In this document: positions 33,878 through 44,617 of the stretch, piece after piece
Position numbering within the stretch: the first letter of the stretch is position 1
Layout: the number at the start of each line of letters is the position of its first letter
Source: Polytrichum commune
Lineage: Eukaryota; Streptophyta; Polytrichopsida; Polytrichales; Polytrichaceae
Direction of reading: 5' to 3'
Length of the DNA stretch: 64,000 bases
Assembly: GCA_950295325.1 (NCBI GenBank)
Contig: OX485803.1
Coordinates: forward strand, 45,895,554-45,959,553
Program-made: the position numbers and the translations under genes
The notes under the pieces: model-generated
Database searches by the model: none
Seen by the model: the letters and a program-made list of their open reading frames with translations, nothing else
Told to the model about the DNA's origin: nothing

Positions 33878-35952
33878 TATGAGCCCAAAATAAGTGCTCA
33901 TATTTGTTTTATGGTTAGAATTTATTTAGAATTGCATTTGGAGTGTTATTGAAACAATCAAAAGCATAAAAAGAGTGAGGCTTGGTGTGGTTTATGTTTT
34001 AGGCTTTAAGCCATTTTGTGTGGTTAAGTAGAAGCTTAATGATATTAGGGAGTGTTGTGATTAGGTGCGTGGTATTTGATGAAGCAAAGGGAAGGGCCTT
34101 GGATTTAAATGTTTGAATTAGAAACGCCTTTGTTGGTTTAGAGGGTGAAGGTTTAATGGATAGGATAAGGTCCTACTAAATAGGAGAAGGTTGAAGGGCT
34201 TGTGGTCTTGAGTGCCCTCCCCTCCTCCTCCTCCTCTCCTCTCTTCATTCTCTCTCTCTCCCCTCTCCTCTCTAGGATGTTGGAGCTCTTAGAGCTAAAA
34301 AAGAGTGTGTGAATTAGGTAGGGGTTAGGGAAATTAGTGGAATTAGTTATTAAGTCAATTAGGGGGATTAGGGTAGTTAGTGGAATTAGGTAGGAAGTTA
34401 TGTGTTAGACGGCTATTAGCTACGGTTTGGGTTGAAGGAAAGCTAATTAGCTACTGGGCCTTAGGACATAAGGTTAAGGGCTACTGATTTGGCTTGAGGA
34501 TAAGTTAATTAGCTACTGGGCCTTAGGACAGAAGGTCAATGGCTACTGATTTGGCTTGAGGAGGAGCTAATTAGCTACTTGGCCTAAGGCAGAAGAATAT
34601 TGGCGACTGATTTGGGCTTGAGGAGAAGCTAATTAACTACTGGTTTGTGTTGAAGGAAAGCTAATTAGCTACTGGGCCTTAGGACAGAAGGTTAGGGGCT
34701 ACTGATTTGGCTGAGGAGGAGCTAATTAGCTACTGGGCCTAAGGCAGTAGGATAGTGGCGACTGATTTGGGCTTGAGGAGAAGCTAATTAGCTACTGGTT
34801 TGTGTTGAAGGAAAGTTAATTAGCTACTGGGCCTTAGGACAGAAGGTTAAGGGCTACTGATTTGGCTTGAGGAGGAGCTAATTAGCTACTGGGCCTAAGG
34901 ACAGAAGGTGAAGGGCTACTGATTTGGCTTGAGGAGGAGCTAATTAGCTACTGGGCCTTAGAACAGAAGGTTAGGGGCTATTGATTTGGCTTGAAGGGAA
35001 GCTAAGTAGCTACTGGGCCTTAGGACAGAAGGTTAAGGGCTACTGATTTGGCTTGAGGATAAGCTAATTAGCTACTGGGCCTTAGGACAGAAGGTTAGGG
35101 GCTACTGATTTGGCTGAGGAGGAGCTAATTAGCTACTGGGCCTAAGGCAGAAGGATATTGGCGGCTAATTTGGGCTTGAGGAGAAGCTAAGTAGCTACTG
35201 GGCCTTAGGACAGAAGGTTAGGGGCTACTGATTTGGCTGAGGAGGAGCTAATTAGCTACTGGGCCTAAGGGCAGAAGGATATTGGCGGCTAATTTGGGCT
35301 TGAGGAGAAGCTAAGTAGCTACTGGGCCTTAGGACAGAAGGTTAGGGGCTACTGATTTGGCTGAGGAGGAGCTAATTAGCTACTGGGCCTAAGGGCAGAA
35401 GGATATTGGCGACTGATTTGGGCTTGAGGAGAAGCTAATTAGCTACTGGGCCTAAGGACAGAAGGTTAAGGGCTACTGATTTGGCTTGAGGAGGAGCTAA
35501 TTAGCTACTGGGCTTAGGTTAGAAGGATATTGGCTACTGATTTGGGTTGAAGGAGAAGCTATTAGCTTCTAGGCTTGGGACATAAGGCTAGTAGCGACCG
35601 AATTGGCAAAGGACGAGACTAGGTGGCTCGTTGGTTGGAGCCCGGATATCGAACGGGTATGGGCCATTGGCGAACCGGTCGGCATGGGAATGCTCAAGTG
35701 TACTAATGGCACTTAGATGATAGGCTAGTTGGTTAGGGATTTAAGTGTTGGGTTGTAGTTAGCTTAGGAAGAAGGAGAAGAGCATTTTTCAATGCTTGTA
35801 TTCTGATGATGAAATAAATTGGTGTGCAAGAATTAATGGAGATTGAATTGGAGTTTCATGAACTTGGTAGGAGGGAACTATGTGAACATGGATGTGACAC
35901 CCACTCCCTCACCCGGACTAGGACGCTTAAGGGTGAGTGGTTTGGCCTCACA
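33878..35952 (+). mobile_element. Solo LTR, family TRTGAGCCC, member 1 (with minisatellite)
   Basis: The element starts TATGAGCCCAAAATAA and ends TTTGGCCTCACA, flanked by the 5-bp duplication AGCGG (33873-33877 and 35953-35957). Removing it and one duplication restores the TNP2 reading frame on the minus strand (AFIRYDKVHG), which confirms the insertion. The 5' 150 bp (including CATAAAAAGAGTG) and the 3' part (AGAGCATTTTTCAATGCTTG, then CTCACCCGGAC) match members 2 and 3. No internal gag-pol or second LTR is present. It is longer than the others because of the tandem array at 34430-35590. Confidence 0.85.
34430..35590. repeat. Minisatellite, about 62-bp unit, about 20 copies
   Basis: The unit contains GCTAATTAGCTACTGGGCCT, then GGACAGAAGGTTAAGGGCTA, then CTGATTTGGCTTGAGGAGGA. 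Adjacent units differ by a few bases; shortened units (TACTGGTTTGTGTTGAAGG) recur at about 34630 and 34780, and higher-order blocks repeat. Each unit keeps the palindrome GCTAATTAGC or GCTAAGTAGC. The array lies wholly inside solo LTR member 1 and is absent from members 2 and 3, so it expanded after divergence of this copy. Confidence 0.93.
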
Positions 35953-35957
35953 AGCGG

Positions 35958-36250
35958 ATAAATGCTTCATTGCACATGTGATGCAACTCAGTTTCAGGAC
36001 CTATGCTTCCATTGAATGAACCTGCACAAGGTGCTTGAATTCGATTGCCATGACGACCCAATGTATGGGGATCACGATTTGACAGTGAATAAGGATGCAG
36101 ATATAGCCAGTATGGGATCACTTCGTGTTTAGGTATTCTTGCCAGCCAACTCTTTCCAGCCTCTCTGCTGTCTCAAGCACCAATTGTAAATCCTTACTTT
36201 TCTTGTATTATTACATTTGCTACGCTTAATGAGTTCTTGATTTTTGTAGG
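35958..36250. promoter_or_regulatory. Shared region between divergent CACTA genes
   Basis: TNP2 is read leftward from here and the Transposase_24-like gene rightward, so this stretch presumably contains or adjoins both promoters. The rightmost bases end in TGATTTTTGTAG, an intron acceptor before the 36251 exon, so transcription of the right gene starts further left. No individual element can be named with confidence. Confidence 0.35.
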
Positions 36251-39200
36251 CACCAGCTCCAGCCATACCTGCACCAACCATGCCAAACATTCAATTTGGC
36301 CATGACGAGGACTCTGATTTTAGAATTCGCATACCTGGGGAGTCGTCGGCAGAACGAATTGTTAGGTTGAGAATTCGGAGGCGAAAAATTGAAGCAGATG
36401 CACGAGCTGAAGCAATCCTACGAAAAACAGCAGGGCAAAAACCATATTGGGTGAAATGTGATGTTAAAGGATTCCCCACGGGTTCTAGGTTGTATTTGTG
36501 GGGATCGGCACTTCGGGGGTATTTCCATGCATTGGATTGCAGCATCGTTGACTTGAACAAACAACCTCACACTGCAATTGAAGCCATCAGGCGTCGACTG
36601 GATGAGGCATGGGAGTATGTAGACTACAAGCTCCATGATCATGCATTTGAGAAGCATTTGAAGCAGATTTTGAAGAACAAGCGACATCTCCTAAAGAATC
36701 GCATTGAGGCTAATAAGGAGAGGCCGAAGACCTGCACTCCAGAGCATTGGGAGAACATGAAGCTTTTAATCAAACATCCAGAAAAAATAGCTGAGGCTGA
36801 AAGGTTGAAGATTGTACGAGGATGCAATCAAACATCATCAGCTCGTGGAGAAGAATCCATTCGAGAGCATTTGGTATGTGAGAGGGATTATGTATTATGA
36901 TTTGTTGATTTGTTGAACATTTTTATTTGGACAATACTTCTAATTTTGTGACATTGTAGGAGGAGGAGCTTGGGAGGATACCAACAAATGACGAAGTCAA
37001 TGATGAAATAAAGAGGTTGAGGGCAACCAAAAAACAGAAAACAACTGCCTCAGGGATCTCTACAATCTTACGGGTTCGATTCTTTTCTCTTACTTGTTGA
37101 AGTTTCTATAGATTGTTCATGTTTTCTATGTAATTAACCAAATAACACCCGCATACCTTAAAAGATAGTTGTAAAGCAGAATCCAAGTCAAACCAGAGTC
37201 TCTAGAAGTCAGAATTGGAGGCTCCAACAGTTTTCAAACAAATTGTCCTAATTGAACTTACCTCTGACTGTGAATCACATCGAAACTCACACATGTACTA
37301 AAGTAGAATCAATTTAGAGCTTTTGTTGTCTTACCTTAGTTGTCTTGTTGTTTTACTTGTATCTACTGTAAGGTAAGTGGGCCTGTGTAAGGCAATGTGA
37401 TCAGCAAATTCAAAATGAGGTCATTGCCATTTTCCTCATAACTTTTGGTGCTCGTATGAATTGATCTTATTCATTGTCAAAGTGAAGAGGCCTTTTTGTT
37501 CTTGAATGCTCATATAGGTCCCTCCGACCACCTAACTGAACCACTTCAACTTGACTCCAAATTTCCTAATTGGGCTTTGATGTCTTGCTTTGCTAATTAG
37601 ACTAAGACGTTTGATAACTTGCAAGAGGTAAATTCAGGGGTTGGTGGAGGTGAAGGAGCCTCTAATATGGTTTCGGGATATGCTCATGACCCTACTAATC
37701 TAGCATTAGAAGGAAGGATCTCAAAAATGGAGAGTAAAATGGATGAGATGCACGCAATGTTTGCTGCCTTTATAAAGTCAGCAACCCCTAACCCACCTAC
37801 TATTGTTGTCTCACCTACTAAGATTGTGGATGCCCGGGCCATTGAAGTCGAAGAAGATAACCAACAAGTGGATTTCACACATGAGGCACCCATCATACAG
37901 GTGGACCAAGAGGCAAGAGAGAAGGTAAGTGGATGATCTTAGACATTCATTTTATTTTGAATATTTTTAGTTAGTAGACTGTAGACATTTGTTGTGCTAC
38001 ATGTAATTGAGTTTGTGGTATAACATTGTGTGGCAGGGTAAACAAATCTTATAACTACTAGCTGAAGATTTATTTTCAGCTTAGGTACAATTGACCTAAA
38101 ATGTGTGATGCTTATGTGTCTAAAGTTTCACTTAGGTAGGAAGACATGTTGATATATAGACATGCTGATCTTATAAGGGAAAGAATCAACAACCACCTAA
38201 CTGAACCTTCTGCAACCACAAAAGACTAACATATTCTTGGATTAGAGGTGCAAGTTTCATTTCCTACTGTCCACTTTTGTTGTTAAGGGTTCAACATACT
38301 GTTGAGTACCAACATTATGAGAGAGAAATGAGTCACAACAGAGCACCTAAGGGCATCAAACATCACCAAGAGGAAGAAGATCATCACCGAAACAAAAAAG
38401 AATGCTGAAGAACACCGAAGAGAGCTCTCCGAACCTCGGCCACGGTGATAGGGTCCACTGTCACGGAAATACAAGGAGGTCTCACGGTTATAGGGTCCCT
38501 TACCCACGGGTATAGGACTATCAGAGTTTTAGTGAAGGAGAACTTAGGAATTAAGTAGAAGGCTATTATATTAGTATAAAGGAGTTAGTGTTAAGCATTA
38601 TGGAGTATATAGGAATGTAAGGTTTTGGATTTAAAGGACTATTGAAGAGGCATGATTACGGAGTATATAGGAAGGTAGAATTTTTGAAGAGCATAATTAT
38701 GGAACATATAGGAATATTGAAATATGAAGTTAGAACTATTTTGAAAAAGGCATTATGAAGATACTAAGAAGCCAATAGGACAAAGTTAGATTCTACTAGT
38801 ATGTTTTAAATACAAATCATTGGAATCAATCAATATGAAGATTTGATTTAAATCTCATAAAGGATTGTAATGTAGCCACGATGAGGATATAGTAGAATCT
38901 TAGAGATACGAACATTAGAGAGGAAAAACGGTTATAACCGTTTTGATAGATAGCATCTACATATATCGGAGATAGTTAGTTATCTAAGGAAGTGGAGTTA
39001 ACAACCACTCTTAATATAGATTTTAAGATAGATAGAAAAGACTATATAAGGGAAGCACTTTTAGGAGATCATACCTCATTTTCTACACAACGAAGTTATC
39101 TTATATTTGAGTGTCAAGAATCACTTGGAGCTTTTGTAACTCTCCTCTCGAGGAACTTTTGCAATACACTTATTTTTTTCTACAATATGAGTGATCTCTC

Positions 39201-42116
39201 TTACCTCTCCCTCTCAATTTGAACTACGAGTCGTCAATGATACTTTGTAGCTTAAGTGATTGAGCAACCGAGAGTAGAGTAGATTGAGTAGACTCTTTTG
39301 AGAAAGAACTCAAAAGATAGTGTGAGGGTGAGAACAAAGCGCTCAAGACAATTTGGAGAATCAATGGAACCTTGAGAGAGATTGATATGAGAAAGCAATT
39401 GTCAATTTATACAACTTGAATGAAAGAAGCACGATTATCTCTCAAAGCGGAACTTATCATTGATCTCCTCAAAAGGGAATTATAAATATATATGTGATTG
39501 AATGCTTGAAGAATTATATTGCATGAATGATTAAAGTGAAACCTCTTAACGATTACAAACTCCTTCAAAAGAGGAGGAGCTTATTATTATAACTACATAA
39601 TCGACTTATAAGTATTATACATATTATACTACATATTGATTGTTGAACTTATGATTGACAAGAATGATGAAGACATTAATTCACATCAAAGTTTGAATAC
39701 ATATGAATGAAGTAATATTAATATAAGATATTCTACTTACTATAATTGTTATTGAAACTTCTTTCTTTAAGTTTCTTTGTGAGTTGTTGGATGTCATTAC
39801 AATTTGAAGGATTATTTATTCAAGAGAAGATCTCTCTCTCTCTCTTGAGCAAAACTCAAGAGAGATAGGTTTACTTCTCGTCATCAAGAAACATTTTGTA
39901 GAAAAAGTGTTTCTTCTCTTAAGATACTTTGTGAGTTGTTGGATGTCATTAACAATCAAAGAGGAGTTTTTTCTCTTGAATAAACCTCAAGAGAGTTATA
40001 ATTATTCTTGTCATTAAAACACTTGAATGTTAAACGTGACATTGCAAAACAATCAATGATGTGTTCACGAAATTATAACTACTATATGCATACATGTCAA
40101 GTTACAATATTATAAATAATAACACTTGAGCTTAAAAAGGAAGACTCAAGAATATTAGATCTTCTTCATCATTATAAGATTACTATCATTTGTGTGATTA
40201 ATGTTTATGAACTACTAACATTAAGGATTCATACAATTTATTGAACACTATATTATCAAGGATATTGTTACACCTCTTGAAGCTTTCTTTAAATCTAATG
40301 GTTCTTATTATCAATGATGCCTTACATTGAGAGTAAGAATTAAGATAACGAGATTGTGTTCACTCCAATAATTATATTCATATCATAAGGAGAAGAGAGG
40401 GATTATTAATTCGAGACCGAACATATTAATGAGGCACATTAGTTCTCAAGCGAATATAAATTTACGTGATGTCTCACCGTGAGTCTTCTTGAGCGAAATT
40501 GCAAGGGAACGACCCACGGGGTGCATTACATACCTTGACCTCTTTCCTTTCAGGTCCTTGAGAGTGAGAAATGGACATGAGATAATTGAGTTTAGGTAGG
40601 AAGACATGGTAATCTATAGAGTTGAGGTAGTCAATTGTTTGGTTGGTGACTAGCAAATTCTATGGTACGAGCACATATATGAACCCTATGTATGCTAAGA
40701 TACTTTTGTATTGGAATATGTGCGCATGAAGCTTCAAAGGCTATGACTATATTGGGCATTGCTGCAGTAACTGTGGACAATGGGCCACAAATTTTGAGCA
40801 ACAATCCTAGCCCTACACAAAGCGGGATTGGACAATCTTCAAAGAGAGCTACATGAGGCAAAGCATGTTCTAGTAAAGTAGGAGGTAGTCGGAGCTCACC
40901 CAAAAAAAAACTACACAACCTCTTCCAAAGCCTGCAATTGTGAAGGAGGTGAGAGAAGATGATTCCTCCCATCACCCTATGATTCGAACAAGGTTCACTT
41001 CTTCCAAAAAGTTCTTGGTGGTTTTTGAGCTGGAACATGTTCTTTGTCAAATTTTGGATGATGAACGAAGGGATTTGGGAAGCCTGTGTGAGAATTATGA
41101 GAAGGTTTAAGGTAGTGTCGTGGTTTTGCGGTGGTCAAGCAATTAACTCATCAAAGATTGCATGTCCAAGTTTTGGGTTATCTTTTACCCGTCCTTTCCA
41201 TGAGATATGATATCTGGGATTGTGGATATTTTATTGCGTGGCATATTTGAGAGATCTATTTTTACTTGGAGTAGGGTAGACTGTGTACAAACTAAAGTTT
41301 CTCACCCCGAGAACCCGGAGACCATGTTGGTTATAAAAGACTTGGAGAAAGTGTAAAAACGGGTCAAAAGAGGTATGACATTCACTAGGATGAACACCAT
41401 ACTTGTAGACTCCAATGTTCTTGAAACAGTTTGTATCCCTTCCGGTAATGTAGTGCACCCTAAGAGATGGGTGAACTCAGAGTTTGAGAGGACTTATTTA
41501 ATCAGAAAAGTATGTGGCTATCTTTTGGGGTTAGATAGATACGATGATGTATTGACGTACACAAAAACTCATGAGTTGGATGGGAAGCCAAAAATTTCAC
41601 CAAACCACATGCATTGGAAGGATGTTGCGCCATTCTGTTATTCATCTTGACTGGTTCAAATTCAAGTATGTATTTAAGATTGATTTTGTGTGTATGTATG
41701 TATCATGCAATCATGTAAATATGTATGCATGTATGTGTCTCATGCATATGTTACCGATTTTAAATGTAGGTTATCATTTAGCAAGATCATTCTCACTTGA
41801 AACTAACATGTGATTTATTTGTGGATGTATGCAGTGGAAAGAGTGTTCACATGTGGATGTAATGGATCCCAATTTTGGTTTAGTTGCTGAAGATCAAATT
41901 GCAGGTTGTACATGTGACAACTACAGTAGAGATGAAATTCCTGATGGATGTTTTAGTGTTCTGGTACACAAAGTGTGGGTACAAGATGTGAAGTTGCAGT
42001 ATCCAAACCTTGCGGGGAATCCTCCACAAATACGAATGAAGGACTCTCAATTTGCACCAATTTTGTGGAGAAAAGAGGATCTAGTTCTTGTTGGTGGACT
42101 AACTAACATTTTGTGA
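36251..42116 (+). pseudogene. CACTA second gene, Transposase_24 (TNPA-like), exons interrupted
   Basis: The first clear exon (36251-36873) encodes a basic protein: YWVKCDVKGFPTGSRLYLWG, LDCSIVDLNKQPHTAIEAIR and CTPEHWENMKLLIKHPEKIA, the last close to the plant Ptta/En/Spm Transposase_24 family. Intron 36874-36959 (GTATGT...TTGTAG) joins REHL to EEELGRIPTNDEVNDEIKR. A further exon at about 37619-37926 gives a KMESKMDEMHAMFAAFIK coiled segment ending at a GTAAGT donor. Later pieces are 40726-40950 (AHEASKAMTILGIAAVTVDN, in-frame TGA) and 41829-42116 (CFSVLVHKVWVQDVKLQYPN and KEDLVLVGG), like the C-terminal domain of these proteins. Frames at 41375-41650 may belong too. A 2.2-kb LTR-like insert lies in an intron. 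Opposite orientation to TNP2 is notable. Confidence 0.7.
38300..40528 (+). mobile_element. Probable solo LTR, 2.2 kb, unrelated family
   Basis: CATAC occurs on both sides (38295-38299 and 40529-40533). Joining the flanks gives an intron tail, CTTGACCTCTTTCCTTTCAG. The insert starts TGTTGAGTACC, contains a TATA box (CTATATAAGG, about 39042) followed by CT-rich and stem-like sequence typical of an LTR promoter and R/U5, and has no coding region. Its end (GTGCATTA) is not the usual CA, so the right boundary is less certain than the left. Confidence 0.45.
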
Positions 42117-42439
42117 GACTAGAGAACTCATTGTAGACTGTCATGACTTCATATCTAGTAAAGGTCCACATAATTTTTTATGTCTACATAGCCTCATGTT
42201 GCAAGTTTTATTGACTCGAATGGAGACTAATCATAGTCTCATGAATATGTTTGATTGGTTTAAAAGACACAACATGCCACCTAGCCCATTTGTTGTGGGT
42301 CGTGTGCGGAGGAGGGACGGCGAAGTAATGTGTCTGAATCACCGAACACTTTCTCAATCGCCGAAGTACTCTATCCGACCTTAATTACAGAGAGCAACCA
42401 TGTGAAGAACTAAGAATCAACCAGAACAAGAACAAGATT

Positions 42440-42695
42440 TGAAGCTCTTGTTAGGTATTTCGGAGCTCTTGTAGTGGTGATTTTCTTTCTTATGGTGTCT
42501 TGCTGGTCATCAAGAACAAGAAATTCTTGCAAGTATTGCGGAGCTCCTATTTGGTGTTTTTGTGTGCTCTTGCTCTTGTTGTGGCGATCTGTTTTCTTGT
42601 GGTGTCTTATTGGTCAATAAAAATGAAGAAGATTGTCTGTGTTTCAGAGCCATTGTTAGGTATTTCGGAGCTCCTGTTTGGTATTTTGGGACGTA
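42440..42695. repeat. Degenerate tandem repeats with TATTTCGGAGCTC core
   Basis: TTAGGTATTTCGGAGCTC, CAAGTATTGCGGAGCTCC and TTAGGTATTTCGGAGCTC again occur at roughly 90-120-bp intervals, along with TCTTATGGTGTCTTGCTGGT and TCTTGTGGTGTCTTATTGGT. A hydrophobic 89-codon frame over it (42500-42769, +) has no family match I recognise. It may be sub-terminal DNA of the CACTA element or of a neighbour. Confidence 0.55.
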
Positions 42696-43119
42696 TTTTG
42701 GAGGATCTGATTGCATTTGGTACTTCTGATTTGCATTGGTGGCTTGTACTTCTTGTGAGTTCAATTTGAAGGTCTTTTTTTTGGCGTCACTCTCTGTATG
42801 ATAAGTTTTGTGACGTCGAAACTTTTGCAACTCTTATTTGTGCTGAACATTATCATCTTTTGGACATGATTCTCCATCCACTCAACGATAGGAAAATTAC
42901 TCATAATTTAGAAGAACTTATAGAATACACCTTAAATTAATGCAAATAAACCAGAAGATGTCAACATATAATCGGTTGGACTTAGAAACACTAGGTTCTC
43001 GGCCAATTTTGCCCAAAAATCTCCCCAGACTCTAGTATCTTCGGACTACATGTTTGTTTCCGGCCATGAGGATGTGTTTTTCTGTTCCTGGGATTGCGAG
43101 TTCAACATGTACTGCTGCA

Positions 43120-43339
43120 GTCACTATAAAAGGAGTTGGAATTGTACACAACAGTAGAAAATGAACATCAGTAGGGTATGGTCTAGGGAAGGGCCTCATT
43201 GATACAATCCCAGCTCCTTCATTCTTCATTTCAATTCTTCCTTCAAGACTTTGCTTGCTTCCAAATTCTACATGTAGTCTTTGATTATGGTTGAGGTTTA
43301 TGCAAGATGTTCATTTTGTCTTGTTTTTTATAGGTATCA
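43120..43339 (+). promoter_or_regulatory. Putative TATA box and 5' leader of Harbinger ORF1
   Basis: CACTATAAAAGGAGTTGG at about 43122-43139 is a good TATA box. CAATTCTTCCTTCAAG leader-like sequence and an acceptor TTTTTTATAG at about 43333 follow just before the ORF1 ATG (43340), suggesting a spliced leader. Confidence 0.45.
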
Positions 43340-44211
43340 ATGGCTTCAATAGTGGTGCGTTTGGAAGAAGATGGAGATGAGGTCGAGGATGCTAATGGGT
43401 TGTCATTGCCACCTCGCCCATCGAAGGCTCCTAGGCGGGAGAAGGGATCAAGACCTATTGTGGATTCCCTCCACTTATCATGTCTAGTAGCATCCTACAA
43501 CATTCATTTTGCTAAGTATTGTAAAGGTCGCAAGCAAGTAACCCAACTTATACCTAGTCTTGTGTGGAAGGAAATATTTAAAGAGTATAATGATCACTAT
43601 ACCAACTCTTCTTTTGTTGAAAAAACCTTGAAGGATCGTTTAAGAGAGGCCTTGAAGGAAATTATAACAAGCACTAGCAATGAAGACAATTCCAACAAGG
43701 CCACTCTCCAATGCGATGAGGTGTTGGAGCAATTAAAGTGCACCGATGGTCATGCGGCCCGGAATGTATTAAAGGGACAACAATCCATCATCGACCGTTG
43801 CTCGCTGAGTGCTTCAAGTAGGGATTTGGAGTGCTTGACATTGGTGTCACCTAATGCCCAAGATTCTTCTAAGGGTTGAGAGGCTCATTTCCCAAAGATG
43901 TCAAAACTCTCATAGAGAAACCTCTTACCAAGGCTGAGATGTTGTCCGCACAATCAAGAAGTTTTGTTGCAATTACCAATCATTTGACTAATGATTTTAG
44001 CAAAGAAGAATTGTTCGTTGCAAAAGCGGAGGAGAGACGTACAAAGGCACAAACTAACCTTGCTCGTATAGAGTCGGAAAAGCGTAGGGGAGATTTCGTT
44101 GAAGAGAAGAAGATTTTGCAAAAGATTACAAATTTGGAAAAAACCCGTGATCTTGGAGTGATTTCGGAGACAACCTTCAAGTCAAGAGTGACCAACCTTC
44201 TCTTATTGTAG
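43340..44211 (+). pseudogene. PIF/Harbinger ORF1-like DNA-binding protein (frameshifted)
   Basis: Two abutting frames, 43340-43879 and 43876-44211, look like one protein of about 290 residues broken by a frameshift at DSSKG/LRGSF. The first part is acidic then basic (RPSKAPRREKGSRP), followed by a Myb/SANT-like helix-rich block (SLVWKEIFKEYNDHYTNSSF, then VEKTLKDRLREALKEI). The second is a charged coiled-coil (EERRTKAQTNLARIESEKRR). Harbinger elements carry a Myb-like ORF1 next to the transposase; here it is convergent with it. The assignment rests largely on position. Confidence 0.5.
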
Positions 44212-44617
44212 AGGCATATAGGCTGATTTTGTATTTTTTGTGAGTATATGTGAGTCGCATATAAGTTGTTTTGGGTTTGAATGTCTAGAAATGAAGTTAT
44301 GTTAGCCACAAGAAGGCTGATTTTGCAATCATTGAGGTTGTGTGAGCATATATTTTCATTTTTTAAGGCTACCCTAAACTTAGTTCGCAAGTCTTCATAT
44401 GAGATCGTATGATGAGCATAAGGATAAACGTTGTATAAAGTCATAAAACAAAGACGAAGACAAAACTATAATCATGAAGTTTAGCACACTTAAATGAGAC
44501 TGTAAATGCAACTTGTTGGGTGCATGATGGTTATGACCAAATTTTGGCATGATGTAAACAAATCAAATTTAAGAAGAAAATAATTACACAGTCCGCAAAT
44601 GTATGGAATAAAATATG

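Larger units (their letters stand above)
30459..36080 (-). pseudogene. TNP2: TNP2-type CACTA transposase pseudogene
   Basis: Segments in order from the N-terminus: HHMCNEAFIRYDKVHG joined across the LTR insertion; CKNECILYRGEHKDLDKCSKC; NIRLGLATDGMNPFGDFN; WPVILLNYNLPPWLVTKRFF; a block ending ALWKLPYWK; LDVMHCEKNLVEHLMNILFG; a DUF4218-like stretch (YPIERYMKTLKNFVRNRKKP); and a DUF4216-like end (CNWVRANHRGAGATM). Two introns fit GT-AG: 32523-32244 (joins LPYWK to DLLIRHTLDVMH) and 31344-31186. Three in-frame stops break the main exon: TAA 33334-33336, TGA 33262-33264 (CGA-to-TGA type) and TAG 32965-32967 (TGG-to-TAG type). A 2.07-kb LTR also splits the N-terminal coding region. It is therefore inactive. 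Confidence 0.9.
29825..42250. mobile_element. CACTA (En/Spm) element, nested and decayed; left end defined
   Basis: The left end CACTACAACAAAACCATGG is a CACTA-type terminus. Behind it lie sub-terminal palindromes GACTGACCATAGTC, GACTAAACATAGTC and GACTAACTACAGTC (29918-30095). A matching GACTAATCATAGTC occurs at about 42222-42235 near the other side, so the right end should lie just beyond, but no GTAGTG terminus with a matching 3-bp duplication was found. Two divergent genes are inside: TNP2 leftward and a Transposase_24-like gene rightward. Two LTR-type insertions (33878-35952, 38300-40528) interrupt it. Confidence 0.75.

Noticed and set aside
34430-35590. CRISPR-like array
   Set aside because: Units are contiguous, 62 bp and diverging without unique spacers; it is a minisatellite in a eukaryotic LTR.
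42455-42475. CTCTTGTAGTG as the right CACTA terminus
   Set aside because: Only CACTACAA matches the left end, the next bases differ, no matching 3-bp duplication, and the string is part of a local tandem repeat.
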